Shown here: positions 38,517 to 51,844 of the stretch, piece after piece
Layout of the letters: each line of letters begins with the position of its first letter
How positions within the stretch are numbered: position 1 is the first letter of the stretch
The notes under the pieces: generated by a model
Told to the model about the DNA's origin: nothing
Databases searched by the model: none
Seen by the model: only the letters and a program-made list of their open reading frames with translations
Translations under genes and position numbers: made by a program
Origin: Brugia malayi
Lineage: Eukaryota; Nematoda; Chromadorea; Rhabditida; Onchocercidae
Assembly: GCF_000002995.4 (NCBI RefSeq)
Contig: NW_025062477.1
Coordinates: 6,854,649-6,918,648, forward strand
Length of the DNA stretch: 64,000 nt
Direction of reading: 5' to 3'

Positions 38517-41500
38517 AATACTCTACATACTAGGTTATTATTATTGTTCCCAAGGCAAATGTGTGTTACTGGCTGAAGTCTGATTGCCATCGGTGATAAT
38601 TTAAAAATCATAGTTGTTAAAAATTTTGATCTAAACTTGTTCTGTTTTGAGGAAGATAGGAAAAATCGACCTGCTGTATTAACGACCTGTTCTATATTGT
38701 ACTGACTAACTGCTTTTCTAAATTTGATTTAAAGCTTTGATTTTTTGGCTACTATTAGTAAATATTAATGCATTTTTATTGTCATCCTAATTGTTTCTTT
38801 TTTATTATGAAATACAATCGTAATGTAATTTGGTTTTCCTAATTGCCTTAATTGTACACACTTATTCATTGTTTCTTGTTCTTCTCTTTGTTCTCATATT
38901 TTTTAGGAAGTTTCCCTTTTCTTGCTGGTATTTTCGCTTTCTAGCTGATATCGGTTTAACTTTTGATGTAACTCTTGTTTTGCTGCTATGTGTCATTTAC
39001 TTTTATTTTTTATTTTTAGGGAGTATCTATCGAGTCCATCTTCGAAACGAAGATTTGAATTGATATGTTAAAGTAAAGAAGAGTTCACTATTGTTTTCAT
39101 TATTTGTTCTTGGTTTAGCCTAGTGCATCAAGATGATTGGAAGGGCGTATTTGCATGTTTATTAATAACATAAAATAAATATCAGTTCAGATAGTTATAC
39201 CCACTGATAGAAAAAGCGAAAAATGTAGAAATTTGTGGTCTCTTACCTGTATTGAATCATGCATTGTTATTAGTGTTGTTAATAATTTTGCTGAGCGTTT
39301 TATTTTTTAACTACGTTTTATTTTTTCTCCAATTCATATCATCTCCTTTATCGTGCCTTTTCATCTTGTTTAGTTTTGCATTTTCACTAGCTCGACAATT
39401 TATTTTTTCACTTACTCATTTTTGCGCAGCTTTTTGCTTCAAAACATCAAAGGAACCGGGAAAGAGAATTCAAATCTGAATTTGAATTATTATGCACTGA
39501 TTGCATTTGAGTTATTTAAGTGCTTTATTTCTTAAAAACTTTTGAGTTGTAATTTGAGTAGTAGGTTTTCCCATCAATGCAATGGATTCCTCATGATGTT
39601 ATGGTAACGGGAAAAAGCTAGTATGCTTAAGTCGATCGATATTTACAGAATTTCCAGACGAATAAGTAGTGCAGATGGCGGCGAGAAAAAAGTTTGTAAA
39701 CTGTAGTTATTGAAATATATTCATCCTGGATGTGCCTTTTGGAATGTTATTTTCATTTACATAACACTGTCATTGTAGAATTTTTTTTTTTTGAAATGTT
39801 TGTCTAAAAGATAAAATGGATTTAAAATCTAGTGAAATGCGACGTTTATGGCTGGCTGTCCAGATGATGCCCAGTTTCATAGCTATTTGGGACTGGGTTG
39901 CAAATGAGCGTTAACCTGAATGCAGTAGATCCCATCAAATACACCACGTATGCTGATTTGTAACTGATCCAGACGAGTGCAAAATAGCGGAATGGGAGCT
40001 CACTGCTCTGCTAGATTAGTTAGTAAACAACAGACATATGCTAAGAATGGAACTAAAATATCATAAATTTTTTTGCTAAGGAATATTTTTCAGTATCGCT
40101 TACGCGGACTGAGGATGATGACTTCTTTTTTGCATGGGTGTCGTCTTTATATCCAAATAGTGTGGATGTTTGTTTATTTGAAGACCGTAAAAATAAGCTT
40201 ATGTAGAGATTTAAAGTTTTAAAATGAAAACGGAAGGTCCCTGAATTTTCTTGTACTTGGTAAAATTTTAAAATATTTTGGATTTGGAAGGTTACTGCAT
40301 CGTGCACTAATTGGAGAAGTTGTGTCATCACTGGTTGCAGACTGTTCTGTTCTATACTGACTGCATCGTTATGATAAATTGAGTGAGAGGTTCTTTACAG
40401 GAAAAGGCGGGCAATTTCTCAGCAGTTAGTTTATTTTCGACATCTGCATTACGAAATGAATTCTTGGTCTTTTAAGCGAACTATTAGGTAAGAGTCTGTG
40501 CCAAATGAAAGTGTAAATTTGTTTGAAAGACAAATTCCTAATTAAATTAAAGCTTAGACTGTGGTAAATCTGTGTTATTCAATTTTATTGTTGCGAATTG
40601 ATCCGACTTTCTTGCAAATTTAGATACAACGGAGTAAATTGAAGTCGGTTAACTACTGTATAATTAGTCATTAAGGCTACAGACCAATTTGAGGGCGTCA
40701 TGTGCTTTCGCTATTGACATTTTCGAAGCTAGTATGTTGTGATCACCACATTAAGTAAATTTGACTTCAGGTATATAAATATGATTACGAATGAAACTGT
40801 GACATTGTAACAATTGATTATTCTACTTCATCGTCGGAAACTGAACTTTTTATTCTACTGGATAAGCTTAAAGACGTTCCTTTTTTTAAAAGGCTGAAAA
40901 TATTAAAACAGTGGGTATAATTTTAAATTAATATGAATAACTCAGTTTCTTGTCATAGAAAAAAGCAAAGTTATCACATGAAATTATAAGTCATTTTGGA
41001 AGAAACGATTACATTAACTGAGATTTCATTTGACCAATTTTCAAGGCATATCACAAGGGTAACTAGTAATCTCAGGAAAAGCTAGCTGTTCATAAGCAAG
41101 TATGAAGATTTAATAAATCAGCCTGCAATCTGAGAAATAAAAAATGAAATTCATAAGATTCTAAGGTGCTCTGAGTGTTTTAACTTCAGGGCTTTATATA
41201 TCTGATTTAACTTCAGGGATTTATATATCTGAAAGCTCGGAGTAAAGTTCCTTCAATCTAGAAATTATTGTAGTCTTGGTAAAACTTTATTTTTAAATGT
41301 CTTCCTAATTGCTATTATATTTTTAGCGAATTAACAGATTAATCAATTTAATAAACAGTTCAATTGTTTGGAACCGAATGTTGATTAATTGTTCAATTGT
41401 ATTTTACAGTTTTTTTGGATTACATCATATATTTTATTCGACATGCAAAATTCACTTAAAATTGCCGTGGAAGCACATCTTATTAAAACAATAAAAAATT

Positions 41501-43137
41501 TCACGCTAATTTTGATTCCCTGGCATTTTAAATGTTTTCAGTCTTCTTACACATAAATTTCAAATCAGCATCACATATTTCTGAAGTGTATGGGAATAAT
41601 CTACTGGAATATAAGTAAAACAAAAATTGTATGGAAATGCAGTAAAATATTTAAACTTATATTGAATCTAACACCAATGCTGACATTAATTTCTACAGTT
41701 TGTTATTTTATTCTAATACTGCAGTTCGTTATATCATCATATCATCGAACTCTTCTATTATATACTTGACGCTCAAAATATAAACATTACAACTAAACTG
41801 ACAGTTGAAGATAACTATGGGCATAGTCTTGCTGATTTATCATGGTAGCAAATTTTGAAATTAATTGTAGTTGACATCAATTCGTATTTCTCCTTTAAAT
41901 GTTACTAAATTTTATGCATTTTTCAGGAATTCAAATTCATTACCTCATAAAAATTTGACGTTTTTTCATTCTAGAAAAAGTTCCTTGGTGGTGATTCCTG
42001 GGATTAGTCAAATTTTTTAAAATCTCAATAAATTTTGAACGATTGTCAGATCCAGCATTTCTTATCAAGAAGAAAAAACTGTACGGTGCAAAAAGTGCTC
42101 AAGAGTAAATGAATCAATCACACACACCCACACACTGGTTAATTGTTCATTAGCGACAGTAATTAAATGATGCTATCGCAAATACAGTCATCAGAAATGC
42201 ACGTCTCCCTGTTAATTTAAAGTCCAAAATCAGTTTAAACGAAATAGAATTCAGCAATTTTGGAATTTCAAAGTTTTTTTTTAAAAAAAAAAAGTGGAGT
42301 TTTGCAGTCCAAATATATGCAACTAATAATTTAGAAACTGATGATTCATTCTAAGTTAATTACCATCATTATGTGTTATAAAAAAACACTTCCCATATAA
42401 TAAGATATAAAAAGCAACTAAACACCATCAACTCAACTTGTGGTATCTCCAACTATTCAATGTAATGAAGAAAACTAATGACTGGAAATTTGTGATGGAA
42501 TTAATTTCCAATCAAGAAATGACCATCATTATCATGTCAGTAGGGAAAGCATCAGCAAAATATCTTGTAAAATTTCTCAAACACTGTAATTCAAGTTTCA
42601 AATGTACAAAATCACAAGCCAAAGTAATTTATTATTTCGTAGTGATGAGAGAAATGAACCAGCTCCCTTTCATCAATTGTTAACTTCTTTCAAAGTCACA
42701 TTCTTTGTCCCGATTTTGTGGCTATAAAAATGCTCCCTTTGAAAAACAGAATGCATCAACTTTCACTGCAAATTTCTTTCACAATTTTCGACCTTTTTGT
42801 AATCTCTCCTTCAACGTATTTTATTTTAACCTATTACTGGATCAAAAATCTTGCACTAAAACGGATTCATTTATTTGCATCGTATCATTTCAAACCAGGA
42901 AAATGTTAAGGATTAGCCACAAGCTCCTCTAGTCAAGCGAATTGATTTCTATGAATTTTTATAAACTTCGAACGAAATTAAACGGAATGTTTAGATGGTT
43001 CAGATTTTTTGAGAATTAGTATAATGAAGATTCGAAAATGGAGATAATTACTATTCACAAAGAATAAATGTAGAGACCATTTGGATATGTAGATTATGAC
43101 TACAGCTAAATATTTCTAGTATCACTAAGTCAGATTT
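38517..43137. other. 3' flank and intergenic region, nothing firm
   Basis: Contains the 3' UTR of the phosphatase gene; an AATAAA at 39174-39179 is a possible but distant polyadenylation signal. A GC-richer block at about 39840-40020 is unexplained. A 26-bp tandem duplication lies at about 41188-41232. Short frames at 42438-42683 and 42705-42932 are judged to be chance. Confidence 0.4.
41183..41233. repeat. Tandem duplication, about 26 bp
   Basis: Two adjacent near-identical copies of the pattern AACTTCAGGG-n-TTTATATATCTGA. Confidence 0.8.
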
Positions 43138-43140
43138 CAG
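43138..43140 (+). promoter_or_regulatory. Probable SL trans-splice acceptor
   Basis: GATTTCAG lies only 8 nt before the ATG at 43149, a spacing typical of nematode SL1 acceptors. It supports both the strand and the start of the small secreted gene. Confidence 0.6.
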
Positions 43141-43148
43141 GAAATAAC

Positions 43149-43657
43149 ATGGTTTTTAGAGGTATTGCGGGAGAAACTTTGCTGCTGATCGCAGTAAATC
43201 TCTTAGCAATATCACTAGTGGATGCAGTTCCCTATGGATACGCTAGACCTTCACCCCTAAAAGGTAATGGTGCAGAAAAACCATATGATGGCGGACCTGG
43301 ACCGAGCGATGATGTAGGATATTACCAGAGTGTCAAAGATGGACAAGATGAAAGCAGCAAATATTACGGCGGTAAAAAAGGTAGCTCCATGCAGCAATTT
43401 TTATGTTCATTTAACGGAATTTTAAGACTCGAACTAGCTGTTCTCGGAAACATTGTATAGACTAATATTTTTATCATTAATTTCTACTTTTTTTTATTTA
43501 AGGTATTCAGTTCAGTTCACTTAGTTTGACAACACTTAAGTTTTTTTTTTTTTTTTCAGATATGATGCTACCCCAACCACGCGCACCTCCTAGCAGAGGA
43601 TATGAAGCCATTAGCAAAAGAGGCCAAATGTCGTATGCACGTCCGAGTTATAGCTAG
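43149..43657 (+). CDS. Small secreted Gly/Tyr/Pro-rich protein, possible neuropeptide-like precursor
   Basis: Two exons, 43149-43380 and 43560-43657, joined in phase (109 aa). The N-terminus has a clear signal peptide with hydrophobic core TLLLIAVNLLAISLVDA and likely cleavage before VPYGYARPSP. The mature part of about 80 residues is rich in Gly, Tyr, Pro and Ser. It repeats a YARPS motif near both ends (GYARPSP and SYARPSYS) and has KK and KR dibasic pairs. Cutting at SKR would free the terminal 11-residue peptide GQMSYARPSYS. The layout fits a nematode neuropeptide-like (NLP) or secreted antimicrobial/cuticle peptide precursor; the family is not recognised by sequence. Exon 2 follows a long T-run acceptor. 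Convergent with SON. Confidence 0.75.
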
Positions 43658-44278
43658 GAGCACTGCCATTTCTCGCTTGCAAATTCAAAATCGTCTATCA
43701 TCTACTTCGTTTACACCGTCTGTCTTTAACTTTCTGCGAAGAACGTGAATTATTTCGATAAGTAATTTCATCTCCACTCTCAAGGACAAACCAAGTTTCT
43801 TCCTGTGTATTATCACTGTTTTGAGAAAAATAATAATTTTACGTAGTAAAACAATGTACAATATGATAGAATGGGACGAAAATTGCTTATAACTATCACT
43901 TTGTCAAAAAAATATAGATACAAATCTGAACATGAGGGAAATATAGTTAGTTTGCCATCTTACTAGATAAGGAGATGTTTCTCCATTGAAACACTTTTCA
44001 TTCACACAAAAAATGAACAACATATTCTTCATTGATCAAATGTAATTTTGCTCTCAGAAATAAAACGACATAACTCAAAAAAATTATCATAAACACAACA
44101 GCATCTCTTTTACTACATCATTGAGAAAATGCCTTTTTTGCTAGAATTCAATTTGATGATTTAAAGATTGACTAAAATTAAATTCAGGACCTACAACTAT
44201 GAACTCCTAATTGAAAATTTTCATATTTAAAGATGAAATGGCACAAAATGCATAAGAGAAAAACTTATTTGTAGTGCC
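43658..44278. other. Convergent 3' flank
   Basis: Holds the 3' UTRs of the + strand secreted gene and the - strand SON gene. A possible AATAAA for the former is at 44059-44064. No other gene seen. Confidence 0.5.
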
Positions 44279-47200
44279 TCATAAAATGACTGGTAACAAT
44301 GGGTCACGTGGAACCAAACCCAAAGATTGAAGAACCACTTGACATGCTTGAGCTTTACCAGTTTTCTTACTAGTTGATGGGACTGATGGTTGATATTCAA
44401 CACCATTAACAACAGCCTGGAACATGGACAATGATGGAATTTACTAAAAAAGATACAAATAGATGAAATACTATGATATTTAATCACCTATGATTTAATT
44501 CTATTTGACTAGGATTTTATTAATACCCCGCGATAGAATCTAACTATATATATGCATTCTCACCTTCCAAAGAAATCTTCGGTTATTTGATGGTCCACTC
44601 TCCAAACATGTGAATTGTGGGGCATGCCATCGTTTTTTCGAGCAAAGTTCCATAAGAACAGATACCGGATGCTTCCCTAAAATAAAAATGACTATTTTAC
44701 TTATCATGCTCTTGAAATACAATTTAAGGAATCAAAATAGTTCCAAAAAGTTTGTTTTATATAGAAATTCACACCGATTTATATTAAAAAGTTATAAAGT
44801 AGTGTGAGGGAAAAAAAAAAAGGTTAAGAAATCGTACCAGCTAAATTTTTCCCAGAATTCGGGCGTAACTTCTTCAATTCTGGAAGTTCTTCCGAAGCTA
44901 CCAAACCTAAAATGTAATAACTGATTAATAAACATACAAATTCATAGAACAATTATTCATAAAATTGCATTAAGTATTTTACAAGTATGTAACATCTTAT
45001 ATATGCCATCTTCACGATTGAGACAAATTGAACTTTTACAGTGCTTGAAAAAGTATACACAAACCTTTTCTGTCCGATTTAATGTCCAAAACTAATGGCT
45101 CAAGAGGACCATCTCTTCCTTTCCCTAGGCCTTCACCAGGTGTCCAACCCATTTTCTGCATCAGCTTTAAACCTACACCACTGTTTACAGCATTCGTCTG
45201 TTTCAAAAAATCCTGAAATACAAAAAGTTTAAGTAAGATGTACGGGGACTTGAAAAATAAAATTCAGAAAATAAAAAGAAACTAAAAGAGCCATATACAA
45301 ACTTACGCCAACGGCCGTATGATCACTATTCAAAAAGGTCAAAACATCAGCTACAGTAGAAATAAATCCTTTCCCATCATCAGTTACGCTCAGCAACACC
45401 TAAACAATTTCTGTCCATGATCAATGACACGAGTTGCAAGATGTACACAAATAGCGCATGGTATAAGGATGACTTAGTAAAACATTACTTCAGCACAATC
45501 ATTGTTTCAGAAAAGTAAAAAGTATTAGATATGATGAAAAATAAAAAAAAAAGTAAAAAGTACTATGCAGATATTCTAATTGAAATACAAAAAACATTTT
45601 TACTCATGCATTTGTATGTTAATTCAGTTCACTTTCTAACTAGGTCGTTAAAAATATATACACAATAAGTGCATGTCTTTCCTTCTACAATTAAGCATAT
45701 TATATAAAATACCTAGAACTGTTATTAAGAGGAAAACCTGTTATTTTACGCGCAAAAAAAAAAAATGCAACTCGTGTCATTAGACCATTAATAATCTATT
45801 TCTTGTGGTAGATAACTGTTCGTCCACTTTCAACACTTTTCGACCAAAACATGAAGTCGATGATGGAATATCCATGATGAACCATTTCAAATACTGATAA
45901 TCTAACAAGTAATACAGAATTGTTAATTTCTTCTAATCAGTTACTGATGCCAAAAAAGCCAGGCAGTAAAAACGATAAATGACACAAACAGGCTATATTG
46001 ATGGACCAGGTAAGTGCCAAACTATAAAAGAAAAGCAATGCATATAACTGACCAGGCTTTCTGCCTACATCAAGTGCATCACTGATTAATTGTTAAGAAC
46101 AAACCGCGAATTTTAGATATTTCAAAAGAAAAAAAAAAATGAATGATTCGAGGCTCCAACTGGATTCTGACAAAGGTTCTGATGAAAAATTGCAACTCAA
46201 TTCAGAGACATTTAAACCTTAAATTTGCTATGGAAAAAGACTCAGACTGTTTATATAGAAATATGACAGAAGGCACAACGTTCGATAAGTCTAAAATCTG
46301 TTGTTTCTGTTGAAAAAATTTTGCTTATAAGAAATACAAAATCGTTCTCAAACATATAACAGTCTTCTCGCAGTACCTCAGAACCATTTTATCTTTAGCA
46401 ACAGCAAACACATGGGCACAGAAAATTTAATGAATTACAAAGATATCTGAAATGATCTAAGCAGAAAATATTAGCCATTTCATAACATGTTAACTGCATT
46501 ATTTTACGACACCAACACCAACAGTGTCACCTCGAAGATGTGAGAGAGTTTCTTAAAAGTCAGTGCTGATCCCAATAATGATCTCTAGGCTGAGAATTTT
46601 CTGCCAGTTTCACAAAAATAAGCAACGTAGAGAAAAATAAAACGAAGAATCAAGTCATAACATTCTTCATTACAAGCCCATCGACATTGCCACTGGATAT
46701 GAGTGAAGCATAAAGTTCAGTTTTTAACAAGAAAATATACCATGTATAAAGAACTCACTTTCTATTAAACTGAATGTTGATCATATATACAAAGATAGCA
46801 CTCTTTTCCATAGATTTTTTTTTCTTTTTTTTTTCAAAAACTTATTTGTTCGCCCGTCTATATTGGTTTTATTTAAACATAAAAAATGAATGGCATCTGC
46901 TGCAGTTCTTACAAGTCCTTACCAAAGCAATAATGCCTTCATTCATGAAATCTTATATTTCACAGTAAAAATAAGCAACTGTCTGGGACATATGACTTAT
47001 TTATCATCATCGGATTTTCCACTGGCAGTTGCTTCTGGAGGAAAGCACTTCATGGAACGCAAAAGTGCAAAAACAAACACACTTAGCATTACAAAGATTA
47101 TTTCGCATTTTCCTCAACCTTGCCATACAGAACCGAATGACTTCTAAAAGTCTTTATGACAAAACATTTAAGACTTTGGCAATACATTTTTTAAATAGAT

Positions 47201-50200
47201 TTCATAGTTCAAATAGACCTTACAGGAAGAATAAAAACTTTACAAGAAATAATAAAAACCTTGAGTCATATAAAAATCTTGGGTCATGTAAATGTAGCAA
47301 AATTTCCATATAAATCTTCTAGGGCAATCCAACAAACCTTTTTTGCCCAAACACTGAAGCGCGGATCATCCGGGCCAAGCTGATCAGCTTTCAATATATT
47401 CACACCGGTGGTTCCAGTAAATTTTCCAGGTAAATTCTTTTTACTCTCAGCCCATGCTCTTATCTGTAAAGTGGCATTCACCATTTAAGTTCCAAATCAC
47501 GAATGAAAAAACTTCCGATAACAATACGCATAGGTTTTAACTGGCAGATATTTGCGAAACCCAACTGAAACCTCGGATCGGCGGTTCAAACACCGTCTTC
47601 TATTTCATATGCAAAAATTTCTTCCTGCCCTTATTGTATTTTAAATTATCTACAGAAAATTCAAACTAATTTTTGATCTTGAAATCTCCAATCTTGAGAC
47701 TTAAACATGTGCTAGGCAGAAAAGGGACACGCTTTTAAAAAGGAATTTTGACCAGAAAGCTAACGACTTCCAATGGTCACAGGATCCTAACTTGGCGCAC
47801 TTTACTGGCTGCAACAAAATTGCAAAGGCAATTCCTCGTAAACGGAAAAGTAATTCATCAGAGATAAAATGGTTCGCATGAAAGAACAATTATATTGTTA
47901 CGCATCTTTGACACACTAGTGAAAATACACAAGCATCCTGAGTTCAGTTCTACGCTTCCTTTATTATATCCACTGTGAAATACCTTAAAATCATGAAATG
48001 ATCGAAAGGTTTGGAAGGTGGAATTAACACGCAGAAATTGTTGCACATATAAATTCACAACAGCATTGACATCGGACTTCCAGAAACTTCTCGCACAGAA
48101 CCTAAACCATTCGGCCACTTCGCCACTACCACTCCACCAAATGAACATCCTGCGCTATACTTTTCCCTTATTTCCCGCTACACCTAGTGGATTTTTCAAC
48201 CACTTTTATTATCTGGATAATAGAAAAAGTTGCCTGATCATCAGCTTCTTTCAACAGGTGCCTTGCTTCATAGTCATTCGGATCTTTCGCTAACAGCTTA
48301 CTTGCTTTTATTCGTTTTGCCATCACCCTGCCAACATTTGCCGGCTAAAACAAAAGAATTTAAATCTGTACCCGCAGATACGAATGGTACCTCAGTATTG
48401 AAGTTACCAGCAGAAAATCAGAAATCGTGCACATCATGTAGGTAATCCGCAATATTTATCGAAGAAAATATGACCGATTCATAAACTTGAACCCATGGTG
48501 AGGAAATTAGAAAACACAAAAAAAACTCAGTTAGGAAACAGAAAATCATGTCTGCCGTTCCCAAACAAAGGATATTTTGCTTCAGTTGGAAGGGATCCTG
48601 TACATTGTAGCCGTATGATTCTTACTAAATTTGAGCACATAAATAGCAACTTCCAAATACGTCGTTTTCATTTATCCACCGCATGTTACTTCAAATACTA
48701 AAAAAATTACATATTCGAAGATTCTTTAACGGTGGAACACTAACCAGAAAAAAAAAAAAAAAACAATTAACAAACACACCACAAAAAGTAGCAAGAAATC
48801 AATCTCTCCCATACTTCCGATTAACACACACACACAGAAAAAGACAGAAAAACTAAGTAATGATACAACTACTGCAGCGAAAAATATCCTAACAAACAGA
48901 CAGACTAGATACATCTTCTTAACGACATTTAGGACCTAGATTTTCAAATTAAATTTTGAAACAAAATTTTTTTCACAATTATATACCGTATGATGGAGGG
49001 ATTCTGGTTCCCTGAATACAGATTCTTCTTCTGGCACTGTGACAACATTACCATAGTTTAAGCCAAGAGAAGATTTCTGTTGTTGATTCTGTGAAGCGTT
49101 GCAAGAACCAGAAAACAAATCAGGTGGTGGCGGAGGTGGAGGCAAATTCAACAAAGAAGAGGCAGACTGCGTAAACGACGCCAATATTGGCGGTGTTGGA
49201 GGTGGAGGCAGGACGAATGATCCGGCAGCTACGATTTCAAATGTATTGAAGATCTGAAAAAGAAATTTTTGATGATTCTGACAGTATAATTCAAGGGGTT
49301 AATTAAATGTTAAAAAGAACCTGAGTATTTCGAAACATATTTGACATATTTGAGCAATTTTTTTGTTAAAGGAGATAACAAAAATTTTACAAAAGTTATC
49401 AAATATACTCCCAGAAAATTCGAACAGTCCAATAAAACGTTAAAAGTATATTATCTATAACAAATAAGAAAGAAGCACGTAGAAATTAACAAAATTTCAT
49501 ACAACCAATATAGCAAATTTTTAGATTAAACTATGTTGTTTAAAAAAAGTATGACCTTTTCATTTTCCTTAGAGACTGAAGCCAATCTCGCTTTCTGCAT
49601 TGGACTACAAACTGATGGTATTTCCTCCTTTTTAACTGGTATCCATCCCTACAAACAAAATTATTACATAATTCAAAATAGCGTAAATCAAGGACTAATA
49701 AGTATATTTCACTAAACTTACATTGTCCTTTTCTCGGTGCTGCGCCCCTGAAGAAACCGGATAAGCAATACGTAACTGACTTTCTTCTAACGTCCTCTGC
49801 GCAGGTGTTTTAATTGGAAGTGGAATAGAGTTCTGGAAAATAGCTCATTTAGGCATTATTTAGAGAAGTATCATCAATAAAAGTCTAAGCTCATACAAGA
49901 GGAGAATGTCAGTTGAAATAAAAATTATATAAAGTGATTGCCTGATTCCAAAAACTTCTTTTAGATTACCTAATATGAGTGTATCTTAACGTATCTTAAA
50001 TATTATAATCAGCTATCAAAAACAGGGATTTATAGATTGTCCGAAGATACTACGGTCTAAAGTAGCACTAAGCTGGAAAATCAAAAATATTTAACATCAG
50101 CTTACCGGAATGTTAATAGTAATTGGAGCAGCAGGTTTCAAAGCAAAAGGATGTTTCAGGAAATCAGTATCATCTTCACCTCTTTTCTTCCTCGGTGCTA

Positions 50201-51813
50201 AGTCTTCATCACTCGATACGGCCTCTCCTTTCTCACGTCGTGCAGCCTTATCTTGTGACCGCTGTAATCTCTGACAAAAATCTGAAACAATAAAACATGT
50301 AAGGAGCAACACGGTCAGCATAAGATACAGCATCTAATAAAAACCAGACATGAAAGCAGTTACCAACAAGTTGATCGACAGATTGTCCGCCTGCTTTCAG
50401 TTGGGCTTTTGTTTCAAGAGAAGTATTTGGTAAATAACCGAGCTAAAATTAAAATCTTTATATACTGGATTTCATAAAAGGAAGATTATTATACCAACGG
50501 TTTTCGGAAGATGAAGAGAAAAAGTGCATCTCAGAGCGATCAATCTCAATAGAGTTGGATCTTCCCAAAGTTTTGGAATCATAACTCCTTGAAAAGATAT
50601 TAAAATGGACAAACTGAGAAATTGTTGGAACTGACTCTAACTAAAAGCATACGAAAGTAAGACGAACTTGTGCCATTTGAGCTGCATTTCTTTGTGCAAT
50701 CTCCAGTAACTTCTTTTTGTCAATTTTATGACTATATGATTCATCGTCACTTCGCTTTTTACTGTTACTTTCCCGATCACGATGATAATAATAATGATTG
50801 TGACCACGAAAAGAGCTTCGGACTTTACGATAGTGAGATGAATGAGAGCTTCGTGATGAAGTACTTGATAATGACCTATAAATTTTACCAATAAATTCAT
50901 TGAAAATTTAACACAAGTGCAATATGCTGAAATACCAAGTAATTACACGCAAAACTAAGACCTTGTGCGTGAATGTGAACGTGAGCATGAACTTGATGGT
51001 GATCGCTTTCGCTTACGTTCCATATAAGGACTCTTCAGAGAACGAATTTGCCTCCAGCCTTTCGAACGTGTACTGAAAATGACCTCTTAAGCATTCAAGT
51101 CTCCAAACAAAATTAATCCACTTTCATATCAAAGATTTACTTACTGCATAGAAAGTGTACTAGTTTTTTCTTTTACATCTTTTTCTCCACGATTCCACTG
51201 CCATTTCGAACCTTCATGCACTCTTTTATTACTGTCTACGTAATATGATTGTACATAAAAACTGCCTAAAAATTACTTACACTTCAATTCATGACAGACA
51301 AAAATACAATGTGAAATTTTTTGATGTCAAAAACCAACCAGGCCGCCTACGAATCTTGTCAAATTCTCGTCCTGAGTATCGTGAATGCTCCTTCACTTTG
51401 TTTCTGAAAATTCGTGCGTCTAATACGAAAAAAAAACAAACCAGAATTACGAAAAATATAAAAATCGATCAATCACAAAAAAATTTTTGCACTTCTTTTC
51501 TAAAAGTTTCCACTCCTTTTCACTATCCGATGACAACGAACTGTTGCGCTTTGAATATCGCTTTCCATGCTTTTTATCTCTGCTTTCTTTCTTCCTTTTC
51601 CTTTCTGGAAAAATATTTCGAAAAAAATTTTCGTAATATGTAAATGAAAAGGAATTCAAAACAGACTAAAACTCCTCAATTTCACTAAAAATTTCAAAAC
51701 TGCATTAAACACACATAATGAGAAAAAACCAAAAAAAGCAACAGAAAACTTTCCCTAATCTAATTTATATAGCCTTTTTAATGCTTATCTGACGATTATC
51801 GATGTATCAGTGT

Positions 51814-51844
<31 letters not shown>

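Noticed and set aside
51245..51643. 132-codon + strand frame
   Set aside because: Mostly antisense to SON exons 9-11, which are fixed by phase and RS-rich sequence on the minus strand.
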